The position numbers and the translations under genes were made by a program. 64,000 nucleotides of DNA, taken from the NCBI RefSeq assembly GCF_014193515.1, contig NZ_BLXX01000005.1:248001-312000 (forward strand). The letters run 5' to 3'. Source of the stretch: Geomonas silvestris (GTDB lineage Bacteria > Desulfobacterota > Desulfuromonadia > Geobacterales > Geobacteraceae). The notes beneath the pieces were generated by a model. The model saw only the letters and a program-made list of their open reading frames with translations. It was not told the DNA's origin and searched no databases. Shown piece by piece: positions 28,566-36,690 of the stretch; positions within the stretch are counted from its first letter, which is position 1, and each line of letters starts with the position of its first letter.

Positions 28566-29909
28566 CTACTTGAAGAACGCCTCCAGCGCCTGCTCGCCGA
28601 CGTGGGTCGCCTTGATGCGCCACTTGTTCTGGTTGATCACCAGGGCGGCGATGGCGATCTGGGGGGCCTCCATCGGCGCGTAGGCGGCAAACCAGCTGTA
28701 GTGCCCGGCGGGGTCCTTGCCGTCGATCGAGCCGGTCTTCGCCGCGACGTGCAGCGAGTTGAAGAGCGGGCGGCCGCGCCGGTCGTGGAAGGCCTTGCGC
28801 GAGGTGCCGCTCACCACGGTGGTGGAGAGCATGCGCGCCAGCTCGTTGGCGGTCTGCGGGGTGAAGACGGTGCGCAGCGGCTGGGGCTGCTGGGTGAAGA
28901 CCGGTTTCCCCTTGGCGTCCACGATCTGCTGCGCGAGGGACGGGGTCATCATCACCCCGTTGTTGGCGACGGTCGCCATGATGGTCGCGGCATGAAACGG
29001 CGAGGTCTTCACCTCGTGGTTGAGCCCGGCACCCATCAGCATCAGCTGGTCGATGGTCCCCGGTGCCGGAGCGCGGCTCGGGGTGAGCGGCGAGCCGGGG
29101 ATGAGTTCCTGGTTGAAGCCGTAGCGCCCGGCGTAGGTGAGCAGCGGGTCGCGCCCGACGAATTCGCCGGCCAGGCGGCCGAATACCGGGTTCACCGATT
29201 TTCCCATCGCCATGGTGAGGGACATCTGCTGGCCGCGCCCGGCGCGCACCCGCCAGTACTTCGGGTTTTCCGAGGTGAGCCTGCCGTTGAAGGCGAAGGA
29301 GGTGTCGGCGGTGACCTTCTTCTCCTCCAGGGCCGCGGTAGCCGTCACGATCTTGAAGAGCGAGGCCATGGGGTAGAGGTTGTAGCAGGCGTTTTGTTCC
29401 CACCCCGGCTGGACCGAGGAGTGTGCCACCGTTGCCAGCACCTTGCCGGTCTTGGGCTCGATCGCCACGAACAGGCCGTAGGGGACCTTGTAGTCGTTGA
29501 ACACCTTCTCGACGCGGCGCTGCATCGCCTCGTTGATGGCGTAGACTACCTTCCCCCCCTGGGGGAGCGGAGCGCAGAAACTGCCGTTTTCGGGGCGGGC
29601 GTTGGGGTAGGCCTGGGCGGCGAGCCGGAAGGCGGCCCCGGCATCCACCTTTTCCGAGCTGAGCGCGGCAAGCGGGGTGCTCTTGGGGGCGCTGTGGCCG
29701 GCTGCCTTGGGGCGGGTCGAGCCGAACAGCGAGATGAGCGGGTAGCAGGCGAGCAGAAGTGCCAGCACCGGCAGGATGATCTTCAGGCGGCGCCTTTTGG
29801 GGGGCGTCTCCTCGATATCACCGAAGGGGGGGCGGAGTTCAGGTTTTCTGGTTGCTTGGGGCTGACGCCTGCGTCGAGACTGGTTATCTATATCTTTAAG
29901 ATCTTGCAT
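28566..29909 (-). CDS. Penicillin-binding protein, transpeptidase domain
   Basis: 447 residues. A basic cytoplasmic N-terminus (about 1-40) leads to one membrane helix (about 42-62); a transpeptidase domain fills the rest. Catalytic motifs: S-x-x-K in MASLFKIV (Ser near 183), SVN in GKSVNPVFG, and KTG in AAKTGSIDG. The N-terminal PBP dimer domain of long class B enzymes is missing, so this is a short transpeptidase that would cross-link peptidoglycan in the periplasm. The start is uncertain: ATG at 29909 has a poor ribosome site, and an in-frame GTG at 29945 overlaps the stop of the upstream YihY gene, which would couple translation. Confidence 0.88.
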   Translation of the reverse strand: MQDLKDIDNQSRRRRQPQATRKPELRPPFGDIEETPPKRRRLKIILPVLALLLACYPLISLFGSTRPKAAGHSAPKSTPLAALSSEKVDAGAAFRLAAQAYPNARPENGSFCAPLPQGGKVVYAINEAMQRRVEKVFNDYKVPYGLFVAIEPKTGKVLATVAHSSVQPGWEQNACYNLYPMASLFKIVTATAALEEKKVTADTSFAFNGRLTSENPKYWRVRAGRGQQMSLTMAMGKSVNPVFGRLAGEFVGRDPLLTYAGRYGFNQELIPGSPLTPSRAPAPGTIDQLMLMGAGLNHEVKTSPFHAATIMATVANNGVMMTPSLAQQIVDAKGKPVFTQQPQPLRTVFTPQTANELARMLSTTVVSGTSRKAFHDRRGRPLFNSLHVAAKTGSIDGKDPAGHYSWFAAYAPMEAPQIAIAALVINQNKWRIKATHVGEQALEAFFK

Positions 29910-29944
29910 AAACTCGCTTTGTACCCGCCGTTTTAATCGGCCCA

Positions 29945-31300
29945 CTATATGTCATGTCGCTGCGCTTTGTCAACGCCGCGGGGCGGGGAATCCTGGGGTT
30001 TTCTGGCCGTGCCGAACTCCTTCAGGGTGACGCCGGAAAGCCGCTCGCGCAGCGCCTGGTCGACCGTCTCGAGCATCTCCTGGGCTTCCGGCTCCTCCAC
30101 TAGGTTGCAGCGGTTGCCGTGGCGGCGCAGGGCGATCAAGACCTCGGCAAGCGGGATCTGGTCCAACTCGCGGGCCGGCAGGTAGCTGGGGACCGGCCGG
30201 TCGCTGCTCACGATGAAGCCGGCTGCGGTCAGCTTCTCCAGGGTGTCCCGGATGGCGCGCAGGGGGACCCCCATGCGCCGCGCCAGTTGCTCCTCGCTCC
30301 AGGCGGGCGCCCCGTCGTGAAAGGCCTCCGCGATGTGGCGCAGGGTGGCCAAAGTCACCAGCTCGGCGCTCGCCTGGCTGATCTGGCCGCCGCGCAGATC
30401 GCGCCGAAAGGTATGCAGTTGCTGGTGGGCCGCCACCACCTCCATCCCGAACAACACGATGATCCAGCTCAGGTAGATCCAGACCATGAGGATGGGGAGC
30501 ACGGCGAGCGTCCCGTAGATGGCGTTGTAGTTGCCGACCCCCACCTGGAAGTGGATGTAGCCCCACTGGGCGATCTGCCAGAGCGTACCGGCGAGTACCG
30601 CACCCAAAAGCGCCGAGACGAACCTCACCCGGGTGTTCGGGATGAAGCTGTACATGAGGAACAGCGCGATCCAGACGCTCAGGTAGGGGGTGAGGCCGAG
30701 CACCAGGAAGAAGAGATCCCCCAGGTAGGTGTTCTCGAAGAACCAGGTGGCGAGCCATTTGCTCTGCAGCGTGGTGGTGATGCTGGTCGCCGCCAGCAGT
30801 AGCAGCGGCGCGCTCAAAAGGACGCTCAGGTAGTCGCTGAACTTGCGGTACAGCGAGCGGGTTTCGCGGACTCCCCAGGAGACGTTGAAGGCGTCCTCGA
30901 TGCTCCCGAGCATGCTGATGGCAGTTACCAAAAGGGCGGCCAGGCCGATGGCCCCCACAGAACCCATGTTGGTGTTGTTGATGTAGGAGAGGACCTTGGT
31001 GACCACCACCTCCGAGCCGGCGGCGACCTGCTTCAGGATGAGCGGCGCCAGGCGGTTTTGGGCACCGAACCCTTTGAGGATCGAGAAGGCCAGGGCAAAA
31101 AGCGGCACGAAGGAGAGGAGCGTGGTGAAGGAGAGGGCGGAGGCGCGCAACAGCGAGTTGTTGCGGATGAAGTTGGCGCCGACGTGGCTGAAGAACTGCA
31201 CGAGGGCAACCAGCTGCCCCTTGCTGCCGCCGATCGCCTTCGGGTCGAGCTCCCAAAGCCCCTTGCCGAAAAGATCCTTCAATCCTGGTGCTTCGTTCAT
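29945..31300 (-). CDS. YihY/BrkB-family membrane protein with C-terminal winged helix
   Basis: 451 residues. The N-terminal two thirds (about 30-300) are the YihY/BrkB domain with six helices and family pieces such as SALSFTTLLSFVPLFALAFS, NVSWGVRETRSLYRKFSDYL and the WIYLSWIIVLFGMEVVAAH end. After it, residues about 320-420 look like a winged-helix domain (TLATLRHIAEAFHDGAPAWSEEQLARRMGVP … LEKLTAAGFIV), a known extension in this family that is absent from short YihY proteins. Function of the family is unsettled (once misnamed RNase BN). The start at 31300 has GAGGT upstream; the frame extends 13 codons further but runs into a terminator. Confidence 0.9.
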   Translation of the reverse strand: MNEAPGLKDLFGKGLWELDPKAIGGSKGQLVALVQFFSHVGANFIRNNSLLRASALSFTTLLSFVPLFALAFSILKGFGAQNRLAPLILKQVAAGSEVVVTKVLSYINNTNMGSVGAIGLAALLVTAISMLGSIEDAFNVSWGVRETRSLYRKFSDYLSVLLSAPLLLLAATSITTTLQSKWLATWFFENTYLGDLFFLVLGLTPYLSVWIALFLMYSFIPNTRVRFVSALLGAVLAGTLWQIAQWGYIHFQVGVGNYNAIYGTLAVLPILMVWIYLSWIIVLFGMEVVAAHQQLHTFRRDLRGGQISQASAELVTLATLRHIAEAFHDGAPAWSEEQLARRMGVPLRAIRDTLEKLTAAGFIVSSDRPVPSYLPARELDQIPLAEVLIALRRHGNRCNLVEEPEAQEMLETVDQALRERLSGVTLKEFGTARKPQDSPPRGVDKAQRHDI

Positions 31301-31338
31301 GCTGCTACCTCGGGGAAACGCTTTACGTCGTGGCGTCA

Positions 31339-31371
31339 CAAAAAAAAGCCCACCGAAGTGGGCTTTCTCAG
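31339..31371 (-). terminator. Terminator of the DUF948-YtxH operon
   Basis: On the - strand AAGCCCAC and GTGGGCTT pair around TTCG and are followed by eight T. It lies 13 nt past the YtxH stop codon. Confidence 0.92.
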
Positions 31372-31384
31372 GGAGCGCGGCCGG

Positions 31385-31696
31385 TTAGACCGCCTTTTGC
31401 TTTTCCTTCTCCCTTTCCATCGCCTCCTTGCCGGCTTCGATGGCGGAGGTGATGATGTTCTTCTTCTCCAGCACGACTTCCTTGCCGTCCTCATAGCTTG
31501 CCCTGATCTTGTCCTGAGCCTCAGTGGCGTACTCTTTGATCTTCTCTACGGCATCATCGGCCAGATCCTTGATTTTGCCGCGCATCTCTTCGCCGGTCTT
31601 CGGTGCAAACAGAAGTGCTGTACCAACACCTACAGCAGCACCGGCGAGAAAGGACAGCAGCATCGTCATAGTTGCGTTGTTGTTATCGTCAGACAT
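31385..31696 (-). CDS. YtxH domain protein
   Basis: 103 residues. One membrane helix near the N-terminus (TMLLSFLAGAAVGVGTALLFAPKTG) ending in the AP-x-TG motif of YtxH proteins, followed by a charged amphipathic or coiled-coil tail (about 38-100) of Lys/Glu-rich repeats. These envelope stress-type proteins have no known biochemical activity. It follows the DUF948 gene by five bases, a pairing that recurs in many bacteria, and ends the operon. Confidence 0.88.
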   Translation of the reverse strand: MSDDNNNATMTMLLSFLAGAAVGVGTALLFAPKTGEEMRGKIKDLADDAVEKIKEYATEAQDKIRASYEDGKEVVLEKKNIITSAIEAGKEAMEREKEKQKAV

Positions 31697-31701
31697 GGCA
31701 G

Positions 31702-32094
31702 TTACCCCCCCTTTTTTTTAAGTAGTCTATCAGCAATAAACTTCCCCGCAACTCTCGCTCCGGTGAGCCAGCCGGAGGAGCCTGAGACAATGGTCGACGC
31801 GACGCCGATCACCCGGTTGATCATGCGGATGTTGTGGCCGGCATGACCCAACTCTTCCATGAACAGGTTGATCCCGTCGGCATTGGCCGCGGCGGAATTG
31901 GTCACCACCTTCACATCGGCCACGGTGTCCCGCAGGTCCTTGATGAGGGGCTTGAGCTCGAGCTGGAGCGTATCGGAGAAGGTACGCAGTGAAATGGCGG
32001 TTTGTTTCAGTTCAAGCAGGACGGGGATCAGGCAAAAAGCCAGAACCACCAGCGTCAGCGCCGTCACTGCCGAGGTTATCTCCAGAAATAGCAT
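31702..32094 (-). CDS. DUF948 family protein
   Basis: 130 residues: one N-terminal membrane helix (ITSAVTALTLVVLAFCLIPVLLELKQT) and a helical stretch (about 35-75) with the LKPLIKDLRDTVADVK pattern of DUF948, which resembles a general-stress or envelope scaffold segment. The GGGAGGAG site before the ATG is strong. First gene of the pair with YtxH. Function unknown. Confidence 0.85.
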   Translation of the reverse strand: MLFLEITSAVTALTLVVLAFCLIPVLLELKQTAISLRTFSDTLQLELKPLIKDLRDTVADVKVVTNSAAANADGINLFMEELGHAGHNIRMINRVIGVASTIVSGSSGWLTGARVAGKFIADRLLKKKGG

Positions 32095-32210
32095 GCGCTC
32101 CTCCCTTAACAGCGATTCTGTGCCAGGGTTTTAGATAGTGGCGGTGGAAGGGACAAACAGTTCGGGGAGGCCGGCAGCAACCGACCCCCCCGAGAGATGC
32201 CTGAGCAGGG

Positions 32211-33077
32211 TTACTTCTTGACCGGGGCGGCAGCGGGCTTCTTGGCCGCCGGAGCCTTGGGTGCTGCCGGAGCTGCGGCCGGAGCGGACCAGTGGTTCAG
32301 GTCGTGGGCGATGCTGTGGCACTCACCGCATTTCGGGAACTTGGACATGATAGCTGCCGGATGCGGTTTGACGTGGCACTGGGTGCAGGCCGGGACGGTC
32401 TTGTGCTTGTCTTTGTGGCAGTATGCGCAGGCCAGTTTGCTGTGCTTGGAGGTGCTGGCGGTCAAGAGGGTGAAGGCCTTCTTGTGGCAGGCCGCGCAGA
32501 ACTTGGACGGCACGTCGTTTTTGTAGGTTACTTCCTTCGGCATGTGAGCCTGGTGGCACGCCTTGCAGTCTTTCTGCACGATCTCGGCAGAGTGCGACTT
32601 GTGGCACTGGGTGCAGTCCGGAATCCGGCCGTGCACGTTGTGGCAGAAGGAGCAGGCGAGGGCGGAGTGCTTGCTCTTGAAGGTGCGCAGCTTCTCGATC
32701 TGCGGGGTGTGGCAGGTGAGGCACGGATCGGTCACGTTGTTGCCGAACTTGATGATCTTCGGGGTGTGCGGGTTGCTGTGGCAGTTCAGGCAGCCCTGGA
32801 GTTTGTAGTGCGGCTTGCCGTCGTGGCACTGGCTGCAGAGGGGGATCGGCTTTTTCACCTTGGGCGGGTGACCCTGGTGGCAGTCCTGGCAGGTGACTTC
32901 GGTCTTGTGCTTGCCGCCGTTGCTTGCGATGTCTTTGGGCGGTTTTTCGTGGCACTTGACGCAGTCGGCGTTGGTCAGGGTTGCCGGTGCTTGTGCAGGG
33001 TCAGCGGCCACCGCCGTTCCAATACAGCAGAACAGAAAAATTGCCGAAAGAAGATTTAGTACACGTGCTACTCTCAT
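32211..33077 (-). CDS. Periplasmic dodecahaem c-type cytochrome
   Basis: 288 residues with a signal peptide (about 1-24, cleavage after TAVA). Twelve C-x-x-C-H haem attachment sites are present in the mature part: CVKCH, CQDCH, CSQCH, CLNCH, CLTCH, CSFCH, CTQCH, CKACH, CAACH, CAYCH, CTQCH and CGECH. Many further His residues, often in HxxH-like spacing, could be the distal ligands. The haem density (one per 22 residues) fits an electron carrier or wire rather than an enzyme, as in Geobacter extracellular electron transfer. The C-terminus is an Ala/Pro/Lys-rich tail with no haem. No partner porin or quinol oxidase is nearby. Confidence 0.93.
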   Translation of the reverse strand: MRVARVLNLLSAIFLFCCIGTAVAADPAQAPATLTNADCVKCHEKPPKDIASNGGKHKTEVTCQDCHQGHPPKVKKPIPLCSQCHDGKPHYKLQGCLNCHSNPHTPKIIKFGNNVTDPCLTCHTPQIEKLRTFKSKHSALACSFCHNVHGRIPDCTQCHKSHSAEIVQKDCKACHQAHMPKEVTYKNDVPSKFCAACHKKAFTLLTASTSKHSKLACAYCHKDKHKTVPACTQCHVKPHPAAIMSKFPKCGECHSIAHDLNHWSAPAAAPAAPKAPAAKKPAAAPVKK

Positions 33078-33444
33078 TGCCCCCTCCTTGGTGGTAAAAC
33101 GAAGTTAATTATAAGCATGGATTTATATAACGTCTAGAGGTTCCTTGTCAACACTTGCCTGATACAAAGGAACCTGATTTTCCGCTTTTGAGGGCAAAAA
33201 GATGCGGTTCTGCCAGCGCGAGCTACTACCAGGTTCAAAATAGGCTCAGGCGCCGCCCTAGTAGACGCAGCGAAGTAGTAAGCGCCTGCGAAACTGGAAG
33301 CATGATCGGATCGGTAAAAAGGGGGGAAAACGAGGGGCAGGGGCTGAGGGTTCTGTGGTTGTCGGAGCAGGTTCTGGCGGCGCCGGTTTTATGCCATTGC
33401 AGGTGCAGCTGAGTTGAGCGGGGAAGGGGAAGGGGCTTGAAATA
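33078..33444. other. Intergenic region upstream of the cytochrome
   Basis: Contains the cytochrome promoter near 33122-33151. Beyond it, 33160-33440 has no gene. A local fold is possible: CAGGCGC (33247-33253) can pair with GCGCCTG (33282-33288). I could not match it to a known regulatory RNA. Confidence 0.4.
33122..33151 (-). promoter_or_regulatory. Sigma-70 promoter of the dodecahaem cytochrome
   Basis: On the - strand TTGACA (33151-33146) is followed after 18 bp by TATAAA (33127-33122); an overlapping TATATA at 16 bp is also possible. It lies about 45 bp before the cytochrome start codon. Confidence 0.7.
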
Positions 33445-33492
33445 GTTGAGGTTAAGGCGGGGTATTGCTACCCCCTCGACCTTAACCTCAAC
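33445..33492. terminator. Long hairpin after the amino-acid ABC operon
   Basis: GTTGAGGTTAAGG (33445-33457) pairs perfectly with CCTTAACCTCAAC (33480-33492), and the inner GGGGTA / TACCCC extends the stem. It starts 14 nt past the stop of the binding protein gene. There is no strong T-run, so it may be a processing or stability element instead of, or as well as, a terminator. Confidence 0.6.
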
Positions 33493-33506
33493 CTGTTGCT
33501 ATCTAA

Positions 33507-34325
33507 TTACTTGTCAGCGGTGATCTTGAAGGTGCGCTTGAGCGGGGTGGCGGTCTTCGGGCCGAACCACTTCTCGAAGATCTTCTTGGCTTCGCCCTTC
33601 TTCTCCATCTCGAGGAGGGTCTTGTTCACGAAGTCAACGAAGTTCTTGTCGTCTTTGCGCATGCCGAGGCCGTAGGGCTCTTCGGAGATCTGCAGGTTCG
33701 GGATCTCGAACTTGGCCTTGTTGGGAGCCTTGCCGAGGATGCCGGCCAGGATCGACTCGTCGGTGGTGACGGCGGCAACCTTACCCTGCTGCAGGGCAAG
33801 GAACGCCTGCGGGTAGTCGTCGAAGGAGAGCACGGTGGCGGTCGGGATCGCCTTCTTCACGTTCTGCTCGGAGGTGGAACCTTTGGCGGTGCCGATCTTC
33901 TTCCCTTCCAGGTCCTTCAGGCTCTTCACCTTGCCTTTGTTGGTGATGAACTTCTGGCCGGTCAGGAAGTAGGTGTGGCTGAAGTCGATCTGCTTCGCGC
34001 GCTCCGGGTTCTTGGTCATGGTCGCGGCGATCATGTCGATGTTCCCTTCCATAAGCTGCGGCATGCGGCTTGCGGAGGTAACCGGCTTCATTTCGAGCTT
34101 GACGTGCAGCTTGTTGGCGATGGCCTTGCAGAAGTCGATGTCGTAGCCCACGATCTCGCGGGTCTTCTCGTCGACGTAGCCAAACGGCGGCAGGGAGTCC
34201 TTGACACCGCAGACCAGCACGCCTTTCTTCTTCACTTCGGCCAGGGTGTCACCCGCGGCCAGAGCGGCGTGTGCGAACGAGCCGACCAGGGCGATCGCAG
34301 CCAAAAACGTCATCAGTTTCTTCAT
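33507..34325 (-). CDS. Amino-acid ABC transporter substrate-binding protein
   Basis: 272 residues, family 3 solute-binding protein with a signal peptide (cleavage after AALA near 23). The sequence VLVCGVKDSLPPFGYVDEKTREIVGYDIDFCKAIANKL contains the two Cys that form a disulfide in glutamate/aspartate binding proteins such as GltI. SEQNVKKAIP and DDYPQAFLALQQGKVAAVTTDESIL match the second lobe. Probable ligand is glutamate or aspartate. It follows the ABC ATPase gene by 114 bp on the same strand. No permease gene accompanies it. Confidence 0.92.
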   Translation of the reverse strand: MKKLMTFLAAIALVGSFAHAALAAGDTLAEVKKKGVLVCGVKDSLPPFGYVDEKTREIVGYDIDFCKAIANKLHVKLEMKPVTSASRMPQLMEGNIDMIAATMTKNPERAKQIDFSHTYFLTGQKFITNKGKVKSLKDLEGKKIGTAKGSTSEQNVKKAIPTATVLSFDDYPQAFLALQQGKVAAVTTDESILAGILGKAPNKAKFEIPNLQISEEPYGLGMRKDDKNFVDFVNKTLLEMEKKGEAKKIFEKWFGPKTATPLKRTFKITADK

Positions 34326-34439
34326 CGTGTTTCCTCCTGTGGTTTAGTTAGTGCAGCAGACAGAACAAAGAGAGCGGGAACCACTGCTGTCCCCGCTGAC
34401 ACCGTTTACTTACTCTTTTTGAAGACAAATTTCCAGCAG

Positions 34440-35174
34440 TTAATGCATCGGCGAGAGTAATTGTTTCAGGAACTGCTGGGCGCGTTCGTGCTGGGGATTC
34501 GTGAAGAACTCCTCCGGGGCGGCCTCCTCCAGTATGGTTCCCTGATCCATGAACACCACACGGTCCGCCACCTCGCGGGCGAAGCCCATCTCGTGGGTGA
34601 CTACCACCATGGTCATGCCGATGTGCGCCAGGTCCTGCATGACCCGGAGTACCTCGCCGATCATCTCCGGGTCCAGGGCCGAAGTCGGTTCGTCGAAGAG
34701 CATGATGTGCGGTTTCATGGCGAGCGCCCGGGCGATGGCGACGCGCTGCTGCTGGCCGCCGGAGAGCTGAGTCGGGTAGGCGTCGCGCTTCTCGGCGAGC
34801 CCCACCCGCTCGAGGAGCTGCATGGCCTGCTCCTCGGCCTCCTTCTTCGGGGTCTTGCGGATCTTTATGGGTGCCAGGGTGATGTTGGCAAGCACCGAGA
34901 GGTGGGGGTAGAGGTTGAACTGCTGGAAGACGAAGCCCACCTCGGCCCTGAGCTTGTTGATGTTGGTCTTCTTGTCGGCCAGGTCCATGCCGTCCACGAT
35001 CAGGCGCCCCTTGTCGATCGGCTCCAGCTGGTTCACGGTGCGGATCAGGGTCGACTTGCCACTTCCCGAGGGGCCGCAGACCACCATCACCTCGCCGGGC
35101 TTCACGTGCAGGTTGATGTCGTTTAGGACGTGGAGCTTCTTGAACCATTTATGGACACCGATGAACTGGATCAT
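34440..35174 (-). CDS. Polar amino-acid ABC transporter ATP-binding protein
   Basis: 244 residues of the GlnQ/GltL type. Walker [10 protein letters not shown] (about 35), Q-loop [15 protein letters not shown] signature [15 protein letters not shown], Walker [14 protein letters not shown], and the H-loop [17 protein letters not shown]. The start at 35174 has GAGGAG seven bases upstream, preferred over a longer frame. It powers uptake of glutamate-, aspartate- or glutamine-like substrates together with the binding protein downstream. The two permease subunits normally found in such operons are absent here; the next gene upstream is gspN. Confidence 0.93.
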   Translation of the reverse strand: MIQFIGVHKWFKKLHVLNDINLHVKPGEVMVVCGPSGSGKSTLIRTVNQLEPIDKGRLIVDGMDLADKKTNINKLRAEVGFVFQQFNLYPHLSVLANITLAPIKIRKTPKKEAEEQAMQLLERVGLAEKRDAYPTQLSGGQQQRVAIARALAMKPHIMLFDEPTSALDPEMIGEVLRVMQDLAHIGMTMVVVTHEMGFAREVADRVVFMDQGTILEEAAPEEFFTNPQHERAQQFLKQLLSPMH

Positions 35175-35311
35175 GGCCTGCTCCTCGAGGCGAAGGGGGC
35201 GTTGTTGAAAACGCGAACGCGGTGACTTCATTAGACATAGTAATGGAAGCCACCGCGCAGATCAACTAACTTTTTCAAAACGTCAAACTTTGTTTTGAGA
35301 TACCGCCTACG

Positions 35312-36148
35312 CTAAATCGTAGGGTGGGCAAGGGTCCCGTGGATCGGAACGGTGTAGGCTCCGGGTGAGGTAAGATACTTGATGAGCAGCAGGAAAACGA
35401 ATTTCTGCCGCTCGAGGAATTCCGGCTTGGGCATCATCTCGAGGGTGAGGTTGAGTGGCGAGTTGCCGACCGGGTTGGCGAGGCTCACATCCCCCTTGAG
35501 CCTGACGTAGATCCCGTCGCCGGCGAGCGTGAAGCTCTTCAGGTGGGCCTGGCCCCGGTCGAGGCTCAAGGCGCCGCGCACGTCCTGGTAGGTGGCATCG
35601 GGAAGCGGCATCTCGCCGATCTTCACCGAGGCGAGTTCCGCACCGCGCACCTGGAGCTGCAGGTCTCCCTCGGGTGTCCCCTTGGGGCTCGTCACCTCGC
35701 CGGTCAGGCGCAGCTCGCCGCGCACCCGGGCGCCTGCGACGCTGGCGAAGAATGGGATCTCCTCGAGGTGGATCCCCTTGGCGAGGATGTTCCACCCCGG
35801 CTTCTTCCCGAGGGTAACGGTCCCGGAAAACTCCCCGGCGCCGATCTTCCCCCGGTAGGCCACGCGCGGCTTGCCGATGAACAGCGGGAGGATCTCGAGC
35901 CCCACCCGGGCGTTGGAAACCTTGAGGAGCACCCCTTTCTCGGAGGAGAGCTCCACCCCGCGCGCCTTGACCGCCAGCGGGAACCCCTTGCGGAACCCGG
36001 TGAGGCCCACGGTGTAGCCGGCCTCACCCGCCGCGCGCACCACTACCCCCTTCAGTGCGTCGTTGGGGACGAAGCAGAGGGTGAGGTACAGGAAGAGGAT
36101 CAGCCCCGCGGGGATGCCGAGGGCGAGGTAGAGGGCGCGCCGGCTCAT
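35312..36148 (-). CDS. gspN: Type II secretion protein GspN
   Basis: 278 residues, last gene of the T2SS operon. One N-terminal membrane helix (LALGIPAGLILFLYLTLCF), then a beta-rich periplasmic domain with AsmA-like character (GVELSSEKGVLLKVSNARVGLEILPLFIGKPRVAYRGKIG), as in GspN. Its role is accessory and not always required for secretion. It overlaps gspM by 4 bp. Confidence 0.85.
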   Translation of the reverse strand: MSRRALYLALGIPAGLILFLYLTLCFVPNDALKGVVVRAAGEAGYTVGLTGFRKGFPLAVKARGVELSSEKGVLLKVSNARVGLEILPLFIGKPRVAYRGKIGAGEFSGTVTLGKKPGWNILAKGIHLEEIPFFASVAGARVRGELRLTGEVTSPKGTPEGDLQLQVRGAELASVKIGEMPLPDATYQDVRGALSLDRGQAHLKSFTLAGDGIYVRLKGDVSLANPVGNSPLNLTLEMMPKPEFLERQKFVFLLLIKYLTSPGAYTVPIHGTLAHPTI

Positions 36149-36690
36149 TTCGCCCCCGCCGGTGCCGGCTTGATGAGGGCGATGGTGAGGGTGACGTCGA
36201 GCTTGCTGGGATCCTCGAAGCGCTGCTTGATGGCGGCCTTCTTCACGGTGATGGGGCGGGTCCCCTTCTCCAGGCGGTAGATCAGGTTGGTCGCCTCATT
36301 GGCGGAAAGCCCCTCGAGCTTCACCTCGGCGGCATCCTCGACGAACCCCGGCAGGTCCGCGCCTTTCACCGGTTTCACCTGGCTGTTGCGGCCCTTGATG
36401 CCGATCTCCTCGATGACCTTGGCCGGTGAGTCGTCCGGGCGCACCGCCTGGAGCCGGTTGCTGACCCGCTGGCTCCCGGCGCTTGCCTCGCGGAAGCGCT
36501 GGCGCAGCTTCATGAGCTCGGTGAGATCGGTCTCCCGCGCCCGCCGCTTCTTCTCCAGCGCGGTGATCCGGGCGTTTACCGTGGAGAGCCCGATGATGAT
36601 CAAAAGCAGTGCCGCCAAGAGCACCCCGAGCCGGGTCCTGGTACGGCTGTCCAGGTTCTGGAAGGCCTCGCTTACTTCTGAGAGTTTCAT
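36145..36690 (-). CDS. gspM: Type II secretion inner-membrane protein GspM
   Basis: 181 residues. A short cytoplasmic N-terminus, one membrane helix (about 22-40), a coiled coil (about 42-70) and a small periplasmic ferredoxin-like domain ending with the LEGLSANEATNLIYRLEKGTRPITVKKAAIK segment typical of GspM/PilO folds. It pairs with GspL to form the inner-membrane platform. It overlaps gspN and gspL by 4 bp each. Confidence 0.85.
   Translation of the reverse strand: MKLSEVSEAFQNLDSRTRTRLGVLLAALLLIIIGLSTVNARITALEKKRRARETDLTELMKLRQRFREASAGSQRVSNRLQAVRPDDSPAKVIEEIGIKGRNSQVKPVKGADLPGFVEDAAEVKLEGLSANEATNLIYRLEKGTRPITVKKAAIKQRFEDPSKLDVTLTIALIKPAPAGAK

Noticed and set aside
32095..32140. Sigma-54-like TGGCAC near the DUF948 gene
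   Set aside because: The spacing between the GG and GC elements is one base short of the fixed sigma-54 distance.
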